This document shows positions 16,805 through 26,607 of a stretch of DNA of 64,000 bases, piece after piece (the stretch's first letter is position 1; every line of letters starts with the position of its first letter). A program made the position numbers and the translations under genes. The DNA is from Prolixibacteraceae bacterium. Lineage in GTDB: Bacteria > Bacteroidota > Bacteroidia > Bacteroidales > Prolixibacteraceae. Below the pieces are notes generated by a model. The model made no database searches and was not told the origin of the DNA. It worked only from the letters and a program-made list of their open reading frames with translations. The stretch spans positions 1 to 64,000 of the forward strand of contig DOAQ01000008.1 of the NCBI GenBank assembly GCA_003506435.1. Direction: 5' to 3'.

Positions 16805-19090
16805 TCATCTTACTGGCATTATTTCAATAATCTCTTGTGAGTTCTTTTCGAGTTCCAATTCCACTTTCCCATTGATCAGTTTGTTACCGGTAAACAGTCC
16901 GAGTTCTTTTCCGCTAAAACAAAGCTGTAACCTATATTTCTTCTCTTTTTGAACCCATGGAATATTAATCTTTTTTTGATTTGATCCTTCCTTCCCTCGA
17001 AGGACGACTATGGCTCCATATCCCTCATCATTCAACTTTCCCCACCAATGCCAATCAGTATCAGTTGGTGCAGGGACGCCGCTGAATTGGAAGTTCTCAT
17101 AAATATGATATTTATTATTTAACCTCTCCAGAAGGTCAAAACACTTTTTATATGTTTCAATATTTTCTTCCGTAAGGGAAGCAAGATCACCGGCAAAGAC
17201 CGAGGGCACACCCATGAGCCAGCTGCAAACCTGACGTTTTTGTACTTCAGGGCTAAGGCTCCCATTAAAATTTAGCATTGCGGCACCGTAATACTCGATT
17301 GATTGAAGAGGCAATGACCTGTGTGCATAGAATGATTTCCGGGCATTAAAGCATCCCTTAATAAGCCTTTCCCTCAGGCTGTCACTATTAAATTTCCACG
17401 AGTCATTTAGTCTCTGACTTCTGTTTCCTGACCCAGAATAATCGTTAGGAGGAATATGATAAGAGTTTACATGCTTAAGTACTGCGAGATCGCAGGGTAC
17501 TCCAGGAGTGCCCCAGTATATCTCATGTGTAATCTCCATTGAAATATCCGGTGAGGAATGGCTAACTTCATCCATAGATTCAAGAAGTCCCCTCAACCCA
17601 CGTAACAACGATTCCTTTTGAGTGCGGCTGTCGTGTCCAAATGCAATGTCGCCAAATTTAATATTGGTTAGATCCTGCTTAAAGTAGGAAGCCCCATACC
17701 GGTCATGTAAGTAAATGATATTATCAGCATAATAGTGCCTCCATGTACTTGCAAAACTCATGGCCACACCCTCTCCTCTTTTTATTAACGGTAGGCTGAA
17801 TCCATTTTGAATAGTTTTAAAGTCGGGAGCCATGTCTGGGTTCCTGTAACAGGATACCCATAATCCCAAATTTATTCCTTTACCTGTCAGGTAATCTGCT
17901 GTTTTTTTGAAATCGGGAAATTTTTTCTCGTCAGGTATGGTACTGGAAGTCGCCCATGCCCCTGGGTTTTGAGTTTTTGCCCATCCAGCATCCAAAATCA
18001 TTGTCTTAATTCCGGCTTTGCCTGCAATGTCAGCCATTTCACGGATATTTGCATCAGAAATATAGGGTCCGAAATTAGACCAACTACACCATATTGGCGT
18101 ATGAGTACTCATATTAGCTTTTTTCAGACCTATAATATCATAGAGAAATTGCTTGAATGGACCCTCAACGGCCCGATCCAGAGAAGTGGAGATGCTGTTT
18201 TGATAAGAAATATTTTCTCCCTGATAAGCATACATAAATACAGGTTCAGATATGAATTTTTCTGTTGGACCTATAACCCACTCAAAAAATTCAGGTGCAT
18301 AACCAGTTGCTCCCCGGCGGTTTATAAACCTGAGTGCCGATGGCACTTCACTTCCAATGATAACTCCCTCAGATTTTTCCTTGTTGCTAAAACTGATTAT
18401 ACTTGAGCTGGCTCCCCACTCCGCTGGAGTAAGTTCTGTAATATTTCCATACTGAGCTGAAAGTATCAGATCATCTGTGGTAAGACTGTCTATTTTAAGC
18501 CATTTAGGACTGTTATTGGTAATTTCCACCCATTTTCTGATTGCAGGGTAGTTCTCATATATTTCGTAGAAAAGGTTTACAGCGATGCCCTCAAGGATCT
18601 TTCCATTAGCTGACCTCACACGAACATTCAGCCTCTTCACACCTTTTGCCGGCTCGCTAATTGTATAATTAATCGTATTAAAAACTTCACCCCAGCTTCC
18701 GGATTTTAAATTAGCTATTTTAATCCAGGATACATTTTGCTTAATCGTCTGTTTATCCCCGGATATTTTCAAAATATCAGTCGAATTCGCTATTCCAGCC
18801 GATTGATCTATTACTGTTCCGGCTCCAGCAGTAATTCCTAAGGGCTGTTCATTCGGAGAGGCGTAGTGAAATGAAAAGGACAACTCCCCGGCCCCCACAG
18901 ATGAAATATTGGTGTCGTTTATCTCTATATTTTTTGTTGATAAAGAAGAGTGATCGAGCGATATTACTTTTTTAAGAATGTCAGCCTGAATTATGATTTT
19001 ATTCTTTTCTATGGTGATTATATTCTTTTCAGCGCCGTAACTCAAATGAACGGCGGTTGTTGAAATAATTAAAAATAATATTACTTTCAT
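16805..19090 (-). CDS. GH36-like alpha-galactosidase family protein (secreted)
   Basis: Clan GH-D retaining glycosidase of 761 residues with a signal peptide (about 1-19). The N-terminal half is the beta-supersandwich domain. The TIM barrel starts at about 325 with the family-like segments WCSWSNFGPYI and TMILDAGW. The nucleophile is Asp473 in FKQDLTN. The acid/base region appears as GTPGVPCDL (about 527-535, Asp534), not the common CSSGGGR-D form, so specificity may differ from melibiose/raffinose hydrolases; alpha-galactosidase or alpha-N-acetylgalactosaminidase are both possible. It lies between GH78 and a Gfo/Idh gene in PUL 2. Confidence 0.83.
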   Translation of the reverse strand: MKVILFLIISTTAVHLSYGAEKNIITIEKNKIIIQADILKKVISLDHSSLSTKNIEINDTNISSVGAGELSFSFHYASPNEQPLGITAGAGTVIDQSAGIANSTDILKISGDKQTIKQNVSWIKIANLKSGSWGEVFNTINYTISEPAKGVKRLNVRVRSANGKILEGIAVNLFYEIYENYPAIRKWVEITNNSPKWLKIDSLTTDDLILSAQYGNITELTPAEWGASSSIISFSNKEKSEGVIIGSEVPSALRFINRRGATGYAPEFFEWVIGPTEKFISEPVFMYAYQGENISYQNSISTSLDRAVEGPFKQFLYDIIGLKKANMSTHTPIWCSWSNFGPYISDANIREMADIAGKAGIKTMILDAGWAKTQNPGAWATSSTIPDEKKFPDFKKTADYLTGKGINLGLWVSCYRNPDMAPDFKTIQNGFSLPLIKRGEGVAMSFASTWRHYYADNIIYLHDRYGASYFKQDLTNIKFGDIAFGHDSRTQKESLLRGLRGLLESMDEVSHSSPDISMEITHEIYWGTPGVPCDLAVLKHVNSYHIPPNDYSGSGNRSQRLNDSWKFNSDSLRERLIKGCFNARKSFYAHRSLPLQSIEYYGAAMLNFNGSLSPEVQKRQVCSWLMGVPSVFAGDLASLTEENIETYKKCFDLLERLNNKYHIYENFQFSGVPAPTDTDWHWWGKLNDEGYGAIVVLRGKEGSNQKKINIPWVQKEKKYRLQLCFSGKELGLFTGNKLINGKVELELEKNSQEIIEIMPVR

Positions 19091-19289
19091 AAAGCTTACT
19101 ATTAAAAATGTGAGTTAATTAGATGTAAAAAAATGTGAAAATATTTTGAAAAACATTGGTAAAACAATTAGCAACAATTATCATTTTGCTTTATCTTGTC
19201 ATTCTATAATCAATGATATATTGCAAAATATGAATCCATTATTTTCAATCAGAGCTTTGCTCCTTAAAGGTTCTTATAGTATACAACCG

Positions 19290-19310
19290 TTATCCGCTGC
19301 AAACGGATAA
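19290..19310. promoter_or_regulatory. Small hairpin downstream of the GH78 gene
   Basis: A 7-bp stem (TTATCCG with CGGATAA), extendable by three more pairs plus a wobble, lies in the 243-bp spacer between GH78 and GH36. It has no T-run, so a role in mRNA processing is as likely as termination. I see nothing else in this AT-rich spacer. Confidence 0.4.
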
Positions 19311-19333
19311 TGGTTAACTCTCCTCTTATTCTT

Positions 19334-21610
19334 TTATTTATTCACTTCAAACAATGAATTTCCTGAGCTTACTCCTTCAATAACCACGAAGTTTCCGTCC
19401 TGATTATACTTCACTGCTTTCCCATTCATTGTTACTTTTTGAGTCTTCGACCAGAAAGGCAGAAAAACCTTGGCCACAGTGTTATATGGAATCGTCACAT
19501 TCAGGATAAAAGATTGCTGTGGTTTGTTCTTAAACGATACCAGCACATCGCCCCGGATGGTCGGACATTTCATCTCGGCATAAGTAAGTGGTCCCGGTTG
19601 TGGTTTAATCACTATTTTTTCAAATCCAGGTTCAGCCGGTTCGATACCCATAATTTTCCTTGGAATAATATGTGCAGGAGATGCGCTCCATGCATGGCTC
19701 CACCCGTTGTTCGACTTGTATTTGTTATCCCAGGCTTCGGTAGTCATTGTAGCTCCAACCTTAATCATATTCAGCCAGCTACGATCTGAATTTGAAGTTA
19801 AAAGGCTGAAAGCGTAATCAGCCTGACCATTATTGAATAGCGCTTCGAGCAGGTAATTGCTACCATAAACTCCACAGGCCATACCCCTCGATTTTATATA
19901 TTTTATTACCGATGATTGATATTCTTCAGGAACCAGTCCAAAACACAGTGCGTACATGTTTGAATGCAAAGAGGAGTGTGCAGAGCCGATACCATCGACA
20001 TACACACCACGTTCAGCATTGAAAAAGTTGCTGTTAAACGTGTTTTTTACTGTCTGAGCTTTTCTCCGATAAAACTGAAAATCGCCTTTATTACCAATAA
20101 CCTTTGCTATATTGGCCATATACACCAGTGCCTGGTAATAAAACGCATTCACCACAGTGTTATAAGTTGTAAACTCGAAGTTATCGGATTCTCCGCCTTT
20201 CCAACCTTCGGTTTTCGAATTATTAGGCCAATCGACAATGTCTTTTAATTCTTTGCCATTGAAATGGATTGATTCCAAAAATTCTTTGGTTTGCAGTCCG
20301 GTTCGTGTACTGATCAATCCATTTCCTGTTTCGAGCGCCATCATTGTTTTGGCTTTTAGATCGTCATAATATGTGCGAATTACTTCGGTGTTTCCGGTAT
20401 TCCAATAATCGGCCCATGCCATAAAAATACTATGCGATATCCACTCTGTCGGCCAGGTCGCGTGATAGATCAGGTTTTCGAGGCTGTAACGAGCTATTGC
20501 ATATTCACGGTCAATTGCATAATGCCCCATCTGTTGAATATAACAATCGGCTTCGTACATCATACGCTCACGCTCACTATTAGCGTAATCACCATTAAAA
20601 GTATTGGCAATTGTGGAGTACTTGCACAATTCGTAAATCGAATTTAGCCTGTTATCGGAGCATGAAAAACACGAAGCCCGCTCGTTATACAGACAGTAAA
20701 GTGCTTTTTGTGTTATTTCATTTACCTTAATATTTTCATCATTGCAGTTTAACTCACAAAACCTGAATGGAATAACTTCCGGCATTTCCAAAGGCATCAC
20801 CTGGCTGTGAGGATATCTGGCGACAAAACGAGGTATTTCAAGAGAATATGCATGAGTGCCCGATTTTATTGTTAATGGATAAGTTCTGAAAATAATGCCA
20901 CCACCTGGTTTCTGGTCAATTGAGTCACCAACAGCTTTTTCTCCGATGTTTATCTTCATTGTCATTTGATCCTTACTCCCTTTTTTGGGGTCCCATGTCA
21001 GGTTCAGGTCAAAGGTTGCAAAGGCCGATTTACCGAAATCGAAAAAATGGATTCCATTCTTTCTAACAGTTTGTTTTACCGGCTTTACAGAATAGTATGT
21101 AACCGGATGACGGTTTTCAAATGACCAATTTTTTTTTCCTTTGGCTCCCGTTAATTTGACCCATTTGCTTTCTCCGGTCCATTTTCTTGTGGTATTAAAA
21201 TCTGAAGTATTAAACTTTTGACTGTCACTCCATTCAGATTCACCTTCAAATTTATTGATGGTTTTTACTTTCCACCAGTAGGAAGTATTTGAAGAGATTG
21301 GCTTTCCCGCATATTTTATATTGGTTGACTGTGCAGATGAAACTTCCCCAGTATTCCACATATCAGGTGTTTCTTTTTTCAATAGGTCAGGAGATGAAGC
21401 AACCATAATCCAGTATGCAACCTGGAAATCACCAGGTTTATCAGAATTGACAATCCAACTGAAATCCGGCGTTGAATTGGTGATCAATGACAATTCAGGA
21501 TGAGAAAGCAATTCGCAAAGCAACCCTGTTGGCGCTTTTTTTTCTGTTGAAAAAACATTAGACAATGGAAAAACCAAAAATAACGCAAGTACAATAAAAA
21601 TAAGTTTCAT
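19334..21610 (-). CDS. GH78-like alpha-L-rhamnosidase (secreted)
   Basis: Inverting exo-glycosidase that removes alpha-L-rhamnose; 758 residues with a signal peptide (about 1-21). An N-terminal fibronectin-III-like domain (about 27-130, with SYWWKVKT and ESEWSDSQKF) is followed by beta-domains, an (alpha/alpha)6 barrel and a C-terminal beta-domain. The catalytic segment, usually DxPQRDE, appears here as DYANSERERMMYEAD, still rich in acidic residues. The barrel signatures TEWISHSIFMAW and TTEAWDNKYKSNNGWSHAWS support the family. It is part of the PUL 2 operon, 48 bp downstream of the UroD-family gene, and suggests a rhamnose-containing glycan. Confidence 0.85.
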   Translation of the reverse strand: MKLIFIVLALFLVFPLSNVFSTEKKAPTGLLCELLSHPELSLITNSTPDFSWIVNSDKPGDFQVAYWIMVASSPDLLKKETPDMWNTGEVSSAQSTNIKYAGKPISSNTSYWWKVKTINKFEGESEWSDSQKFNTSDFNTTRKWTGESKWVKLTGAKGKKNWSFENRHPVTYYSVKPVKQTVRKNGIHFFDFGKSAFATFDLNLTWDPKKGSKDQMTMKINIGEKAVGDSIDQKPGGGIIFRTYPLTIKSGTHAYSLEIPRFVARYPHSQVMPLEMPEVIPFRFCELNCNDENIKVNEITQKALYCLYNERASCFSCSDNRLNSIYELCKYSTIANTFNGDYANSERERMMYEADCYIQQMGHYAIDREYAIARYSLENLIYHATWPTEWISHSIFMAWADYWNTGNTEVIRTYYDDLKAKTMMALETGNGLISTRTGLQTKEFLESIHFNGKELKDIVDWPNNSKTEGWKGGESDNFEFTTYNTVVNAFYYQALVYMANIAKVIGNKGDFQFYRRKAQTVKNTFNSNFFNAERGVYVDGIGSAHSSLHSNMYALCFGLVPEEYQSSVIKYIKSRGMACGVYGSNYLLEALFNNGQADYAFSLLTSNSDRSWLNMIKVGATMTTEAWDNKYKSNNGWSHAWSASPAHIIPRKIMGIEPAEPGFEKIVIKPQPGPLTYAEMKCPTIRGDVLVSFKNKPQQSFILNVTIPYNTVAKVFLPFWSKTQKVTMNGKAVKYNQDGNFVVIEGVSSGNSLFEVNK

Positions 21611-21658
21611 AATTGACCAATATTTATCATGATTAGAGAAAAATAAAAGACTTAATAT

Positions 21659-22759
21659 TTAATACTCCCCGTGCTGTATACACAGGGAAATGAATTTTTC
21701 AACTCTCTCGGGACTGACATCATTCTGAATGATATGTGCTGGAGCAATCATGTAACCGCCTTCTTTACCAAGTATATTGATTTTTTCAATGATGTCTGCT
21801 TCCAGTTCCTGATCACTTCCATTTGGAAGTAATACTTGCTGATCGATAGCCCCCCAGAATGAGAACAGCCCCCCAAACCTTCTTTTCATATCCTGCGGTA
21901 AGTGCCCCGGAACCCCAGGCTGAACGGGGTTGAAGACTTCAAATCCAATTTCACGGATATCGTCAAGCAACTCGGCTACAGCTCCATCACAATGTAATAT
22001 AGGTATAATATCAGGTTTGATAGCCTTAAAACGGTCTACCATTCGCTTGTAGTGCGGTTTTAATTTTTGCCTGAACGTCTCGGGGTGAAGGATAAGGCTG
22101 GTTTGTGTTCCGAAATCATCGCCAAACCAGATGGCATCCACACCTCTGTCAATAAGTTGCAGCCCGATCTGTGTTTGAAATTCTGCACAAGCTTCAAATA
22201 ATGGATCAATGTATTCGGCATCGAGCATCATATCAACCAATAGTTTTTCCATTCCAGCTAACTGGTGCCCAAGAGAAAAAACCGTTACCTCAATATCACC
22301 AAATACAAGATACTCATCATGATATTTCTTCACCAGATCTTCTGCATCCCTGAAACGCCCAAGAGCTTTTGGATCGGGAAAGCTAAAGGCATCAATATCT
22401 GCTTTTGTTTGAGCGTTTGCCAATGGATAATCCATTACCTCCACGTAAATATCTCCTTGGCGCATGCGCATCTTGTATTCATTAAGCCAAGTCCCGTCAG
22501 CCTCTTTCCTTATCGTATAGTTATCCGAAACGGAAGCTCCGGTAATTACCACATCGCTACCCATTGCAGTACGCAATTCATTGGCACTGATCCGGTAAGT
22601 TACATCTTCATAAAGATTATCGGTAAACCGGACCGGTACTCCCAGTTTCTTTCCAAAATGTTCAGAAAGTTGCCTGCATAAATCAAATTGTAAAGGCACC
22701 CTGTCCGGGAGTCCTGGAAGGCGCTTAAAAGCTTTTAATACTCGTTCCCGTGAATTCAT
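21659..22759 (-). CDS. Uroporphyrinogen-decarboxylase (URO-D) superfamily protein
   Basis: Cytoplasmic TIM-barrel protein of 366 residues from the start MNSRERVLKAF (ATG at 22757-22759); a few extra upstream codons are in frame but do not match the family start. The superfamily contains heme-pathway UroD and corrinoid methyltransferases (MtaA/MtbA). Here there is no heme or corrinoid gene nearby, and the zinc motif HxC of methyltransferases is replaced by LHCDGA. Related proteins occur in sugar-catabolic loci; their reaction is not known to me. It lies inside PUL 2 between the phosphoesterase and GH78. A role in modifying or sensing a sugar metabolite is inference only. Confidence 0.85.
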   Translation of the reverse strand: MNSRERVLKAFKRLPGLPDRVPLQFDLCRQLSEHFGKKLGVPVRFTDNLYEDVTYRISANELRTAMGSDVVITGASVSDNYTIRKEADGTWLNEYKMRMRQGDIYVEVMDYPLANAQTKADIDAFSFPDPKALGRFRDAEDLVKKYHDEYLVFGDIEVTVFSLGHQLAGMEKLLVDMMLDAEYIDPLFEACAEFQTQIGLQLIDRGVDAIWFGDDFGTQTSLILHPETFRQKLKPHYKRMVDRFKAIKPDIIPILHCDGAVAELLDDIREIGFEVFNPVQPGVPGHLPQDMKRRFGGLFSFWGAIDQQVLLPNGSDQELEADIIEKINILGKEGGYMIAPAHIIQNDVSPERVEKFISLCIQHGEY

Positions 22760-22848
22760 AATACTTGTTAAATTTCCTAAGAGCAATCAAGGTTACAGAC
22801 TAGTCAATCCAGAGGGCCTTAATAATATTAGGTAACATTTGTCTTTGA

Positions 22849-24336
22849 TCACTCAATTTTAACAATTCTGAGACTTTTAGCATTTACGTCTGTACGTACA
22901 TCTACAACCAAAAAATGAGAATTTTCAATGGTTTGATAGATTTCTCCACCGGAAACTTTATATTCTTTTTTATTTTTGGACATAATGAAACGTATGTGAC
23001 AATCTGACAGCGGAATGTCAAAATGATTAGAGAGCACCGCTTCATTAGACTTTGACCTCCCGTAATTGTCTTTTTTGAAGTCCAGCGTCAGATTCAAAAC
23101 AAGCTGCTTATAGGAAGCGGTAGGATTTTTGCAGAACCTGAGCGGCTGCGAATACTGAAAAGTATCGCCGTCGATAGTAAAGATGCGGAAAAATCCCAGT
23201 GTTTTTTCCCAACGGGAAATCTCACCGCTCCTGCAAACAACACCGGGCCTAATAATGAGTGTCGGCGTAGTCCCGACAAACCCTTGGGATGGCGTGTGGA
23301 TGTTACCCATAAGCAATATATTGATCTTGTTCCGGTCTACAAATGCGGTGTCAACACGATTTTGACGGTGTTCCGCCATGATGCGTAGCTTTCCTGGTCC
23401 GGCCATATTCAGAAAACTGTCAAGCGCCATTCCCTGAAGCCCAGACATAGGAGCTTTATCGGGAATGTCCACCAACGAGTCGCCCAGATAATCGTCAGCA
23501 GCAATAAACCTAGTATCCATATAAGAAAATCCATACACCCGCTTCCCCATCAGCCGGTTCCATTGGGCTGCTTTGGCGGGGTGATCATCAATTTTGGGAC
23601 CGTAAAAATCATGATTGCCAGGAAGTGAGAAAACAGGTGCATTGAAACCGTAAACACCTGAAAGTCCTTTTGCCCCCTCAAAGTAGTTTTTATATTTTTC
23701 TTCCGCCAGTGGAGGATGTTCAAACCCGGAACGAACCACTCCTCCCCACCCCAACGAATCAGCATCATAGCGTGTATAATCATGGATTATATCACCAGTA
23801 ACAATAATGTATTCCGGATGAATGATATTGGCCACCTCAATGAACTTGTCGAGCAACTCTAACTCTTTTGCATAGCCATTATCAGGCATACCGATCCATT
23901 GCCGTGAAATGTGCGGATCGGTGATATGAATGAAACGATGCGGGTTATAGTATGATTTCAATACCTTGACAGATCTTTTTGAGACATTGGTTTCCCCACC
24001 GCTTTTGATGAACAGGTCATACAATTCTTCAGGCGTTCCTTCAGGAATTGTTACCCTGATTGTGTTGTTGACCGCCGCCTTTGTAAATGCATCGTATTCA
24101 AACCGTCCTTTTCTGATAATGTCTACCGGCAAAACAACACGGTTGTATGGTCCTTCAAGGATTACCGAATCGATCGCCAGGTCAATTGGATTGTCATACA
24201 AGATGTTTATCGTCTTCCCTACCAGCACGATTGCCGGACACGCACGCCAGGGATATACAATTTGGTTAGCAACTGACTCAAAACAAGAAGCCAGCACGAA
24301 CACTACTACGATCAAAATTACATTAACCTTTTCCAT
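22849..24336 (-). CDS. Lipoprotein metallophosphoesterase (calcineurin-like)
   Basis: Di-metal phosphoesterase of 495 residues. The lipobox VLASC places the mature N-terminus at Cys18, so it is membrane anchored and extracytoplasmic. The metal motifs are ITDPHIS (Asp140, His142), VTGDIIHD (Asp182), LPGNHDFYG (240-245), AEH (His323) and GNIHT (His347, where GHxH is usual). An Ig-like N-terminal domain (about 25-125) precedes the catalytic core. It is in PUL 2, before the UroD-family gene. It could remove phosphate from a glycan or released sugar before uptake; this is inferred from location. Confidence 0.85.
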   Translation of the reverse strand: MEKVNVILIVVVFVLASCFESVANQIVYPWRACPAIVLVGKTINILYDNPIDLAIDSVILEGPYNRVVLPVDIIRKGRFEYDAFTKAAVNNTIRVTIPEGTPEELYDLFIKSGGETNVSKRSVKVLKSYYNPHRFIHITDPHISRQWIGMPDNGYAKELELLDKFIEVANIIHPEYIIVTGDIIHDYTRYDADSLGWGGVVRSGFEHPPLAEEKYKNYFEGAKGLSGVYGFNAPVFSLPGNHDFYGPKIDDHPAKAAQWNRLMGKRVYGFSYMDTRFIAADDYLGDSLVDIPDKAPMSGLQGMALDSFLNMAGPGKLRIMAEHRQNRVDTAFVDRNKINILLMGNIHTPSQGFVGTTPTLIIRPGVVCRSGEISRWEKTLGFFRIFTIDGDTFQYSQPLRFCKNPTASYKQLVLNLTLDFKKDNYGRSKSNEAVLSNHFDIPLSDCHIRFIMSKNKKEYKVSGGEIYQTIENSHFLVVDVRTDVNAKSLRIVKIE

Positions 24337-24400
24337 TATAATAAAATATTTGTAACTATGGTATGACTGATAGCATTAGTTGTATCAAGACGAGTATATT

Positions 24401-24655
24401 CCATTATAAATTAAGTTTCGTGATGCCTAATAACTCAAATTCATAACAGCAGATAATTCCTCATAACTAAGGCCCGTAACGGGTTCCAGCTGTCTTGCCG
24501 TTAACTCATTCATCGCATTTTGTAATAAACCTAATTTCCGATTATCATCTTAGCTTGTATCCTAGGGAGAGGAATAATCAAAGGATAAACTGTCAAGGCG
24601 TAATTGTCTTTTCTTCTGTTCTGATTCTGTCTGAAGTTTATTACTCCCTAATAAC
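24401..24655 (-). pseudogene. Remnant of an ECF sigma factor gene
   Basis: The minus strand reads NELTARQ, a gap, then GLSYEELSAVMNLSY, a stop codon, then ASRNLIYN. This is the typical sigma region-4 helix-turn-helix of PUL-type ECF factors, usually LTPRQREAIYLRF followed by GLSYEEIAEIM. About ten residues are missing and a stop lies inside the recognition helix. Upstream codons (SNKLQTESEQKKRQLRLDSL) look like the preceding linker in another frame. It lies between the secreted protein gene and the phosphoesterase gene, in a 379-bp stretch with no intact gene. Confidence 0.65.
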
Positions 24656-24715
24656 ATGCTCTACGCTTTAATCAACATCTTAATAAATATAATGAGTTCG
24701 CATTGAATAATAATA

Positions 24716-26458
24716 TTACTTAGTTTCCAAAAAATTTTCGATCACCCATTTTTTGGGGTCAGTATTAAATTCTTTTAACATTTCTGCAGCGCTGGTGACA
24801 TTTCGGCCACTCTTTTCAACACCCTTTTGTTGATTTTCAATATCAATTTTCATAATAGTATTAAATCTGTTTATTAGGTCGGTAGGTATTGGTTTGCCGT
24901 TACTTACATGCTTACGCATTAAAAACGTTAGATTGACTTCTCTGCAATAACATTGAATACCTCTGACCGTTTGTTCAAAAACTTTCAAATCAGCTATAAC
25001 AGAAGAAATATATAACTGATGTTCATGCTTATAAGGCAGAACATTCTGAACTTGTTCATAAGCGTTGATTGCAACCAAAATTTGATCTGCTGAAGCTTTA
25101 CACCTTAATTCAATATCTTCAAAAAACCACGGGTCCAGAACTTCGTTTTCGGTGATCATAAAAATACTCCTGCGTGTAGATTTCCAGCTCGGCGATGTAG
25201 CTACTTTTCCTGGAATTCCAGCCTTTTTAAAACCGTGAAAAACATGACGTCGTAAAGGTAACCGTCTAAAATTCCATGTACAATCCCAGGGAAACAACTG
25301 TAATCCCTTTGCCGAAGCTTCCCAGGCTGCCGAAATTTGAGAACCAGCTTTACCAAAGGTTTTGGATAGTTGACCGAGTGCTTGTTGCCAGGTCATCGAG
25401 GGATTCTTCATCTTCATACCGGCAACAATCAAATTGGGGTCATAGGTGTCCGGTAGTACGCCATAATATTCTTTTATACCCGCCAGATTATATAAACCAT
25501 ACATTGCTTCGAATTCTTCAAAAACCAGGCGAGGCGCAGCCAAATGTTGCAGTGGTTGGAGTTCTTCTGTACTACTCCCCATAAAAATCTCCCCGATTAC
25601 TGGAATGTTTTTATCCGATAAAATATTGACCATATTTTTAAACCAAACATCAACTGGTCTGGTAAGCTGTACTTCCGCAATATTCGAATGGATACATAAG
25701 CCAAAATGATGATCAGGTAAAGCAGGTATGCAGGAGTAGATTTGTCCGGCTGATAATTCCCATGGTTCCCACCACAACAAACCATTCGGACTTAATTTTG
25801 CCCAGGTTTCGGTAAGCGCATTCAAAAAAGCCGGTAACCTTTCATGCAAAGGGATATCCCGGTCGGTGGGACCATTGCCGAACTCATTCGCTATCCAGGC
25901 TTCCTGGTCAAAAGTATAAACAAGAATATCATCTATTTCCGGAATTTCCTGCTTTAATCTTTTCAGCAGATCTATATACTTTTGAACAATTTCATTTTTT
26001 TGAATACTATTCGTCTCAGTCTCCCAGTCTATGGTAGTGGGCTTGCTCAATTTTTTATACATCGAATCTATTCTAGGCGCTCCAAAATGAAAGATGGTTC
26101 TGAATCCATATTTCTTGGCTTCTTTTGCTCTGAATTTTATATCTTTTAATCTTTTCTCAACAGTTTCTCTCTTACCAATTCCAGAATATAGAATATCCTC
26201 AAGGTTTAAGGCTTCGTCGGCAGGTCGGGAACCCCAGGCAATATTTAACTGAATTGTATTATATCCTAGTTTTTTTAATTCACTTAGCTGTTTCGAATCG
26301 TATCGAATATCAGGGTTACAAGGATTACCAATGATTGCAATTTTATATTTAAATTCGGAATGTTTTAGGGTTTCAGCATTTCCACTCACTGTTAAAAATA
26401 CAAATATCAGCATTAAATAGGATAAATATGGAATAGTTAATTTATTAAAGAATTTCAT
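24716..26458 (-). CDS. Secreted protein of unknown family, TIM-barrel glycosidase-like
   Basis: I do not recognise a family. The 580 residues start with a signal peptide (about 1-28). The first 300 residues alternate strands and helices as in a TIM barrel: ELKKLGYNTIQLNIAW (60-75), FRTIFHFG (119-126), DDILVYTFDQEAW (176-188), WWEPWEL (229-235) and PVIGEIFMG (286-294). Acidic residues at strand ends (Asp184/Glu186, Glu231, Glu290) are candidates for a catalytic pair. The rest looks alpha-helical. It is the first gene after the susCD terminator in PUL 2, a position usually held by an enzyme. A new or remote glycoside hydrolase family is plausible but unproven. Confidence 0.7.
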   Translation of the reverse strand: MKFFNKLTIPYLSYLMLIFVFLTVSGNAETLKHSEFKYKIAIIGNPCNPDIRYDSKQLSELKKLGYNTIQLNIAWGSRPADEALNLEDILYSGIGKRETVEKRLKDIKFRAKEAKKYGFRTIFHFGAPRIDSMYKKLSKPTTIDWETETNSIQKNEIVQKYIDLLKRLKQEIPEIDDILVYTFDQEAWIANEFGNGPTDRDIPLHERLPAFLNALTETWAKLSPNGLLWWEPWELSAGQIYSCIPALPDHHFGLCIHSNIAEVQLTRPVDVWFKNMVNILSDKNIPVIGEIFMGSSTEELQPLQHLAAPRLVFEEFEAMYGLYNLAGIKEYYGVLPDTYDPNLIVAGMKMKNPSMTWQQALGQLSKTFGKAGSQISAAWEASAKGLQLFPWDCTWNFRRLPLRRHVFHGFKKAGIPGKVATSPSWKSTRRSIFMITENEVLDPWFFEDIELRCKASADQILVAINAYEQVQNVLPYKHEHQLYISSVIADLKVFEQTVRGIQCYCREVNLTFLMRKHVSNGKPIPTDLINRFNTIMKIDIENQQKGVEKSGRNVTSAAEMLKEFNTDPKKWVIENFLETK

Positions 26459-26540
26459 ATAAAACTTTATTTTAAAAAATTTGAACGAGTTTACAAATTC
26501 AAGAAATAAGAAACTTTTTTATCATTTCATATTTCCTTTG

Positions 26541-26586
26541 AAAAAAGGAGGTTGCCTGAAACTTATTTTATCTTCAGGCAACTTCC
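26541..26586 (-). terminator. Intrinsic terminator after susD in PUL 2
   Basis: A 14-bp stem with one wobble pair (26547-26560 with 26573-26586), followed on the minus strand by six T. It is 22 bp past the susD stop and separates susCD from the enzyme genes, as in PUL 1. Confidence 0.88.
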
Positions 26587-26607
26587 TGGTGCATATAAAT
26601 AATTTAA

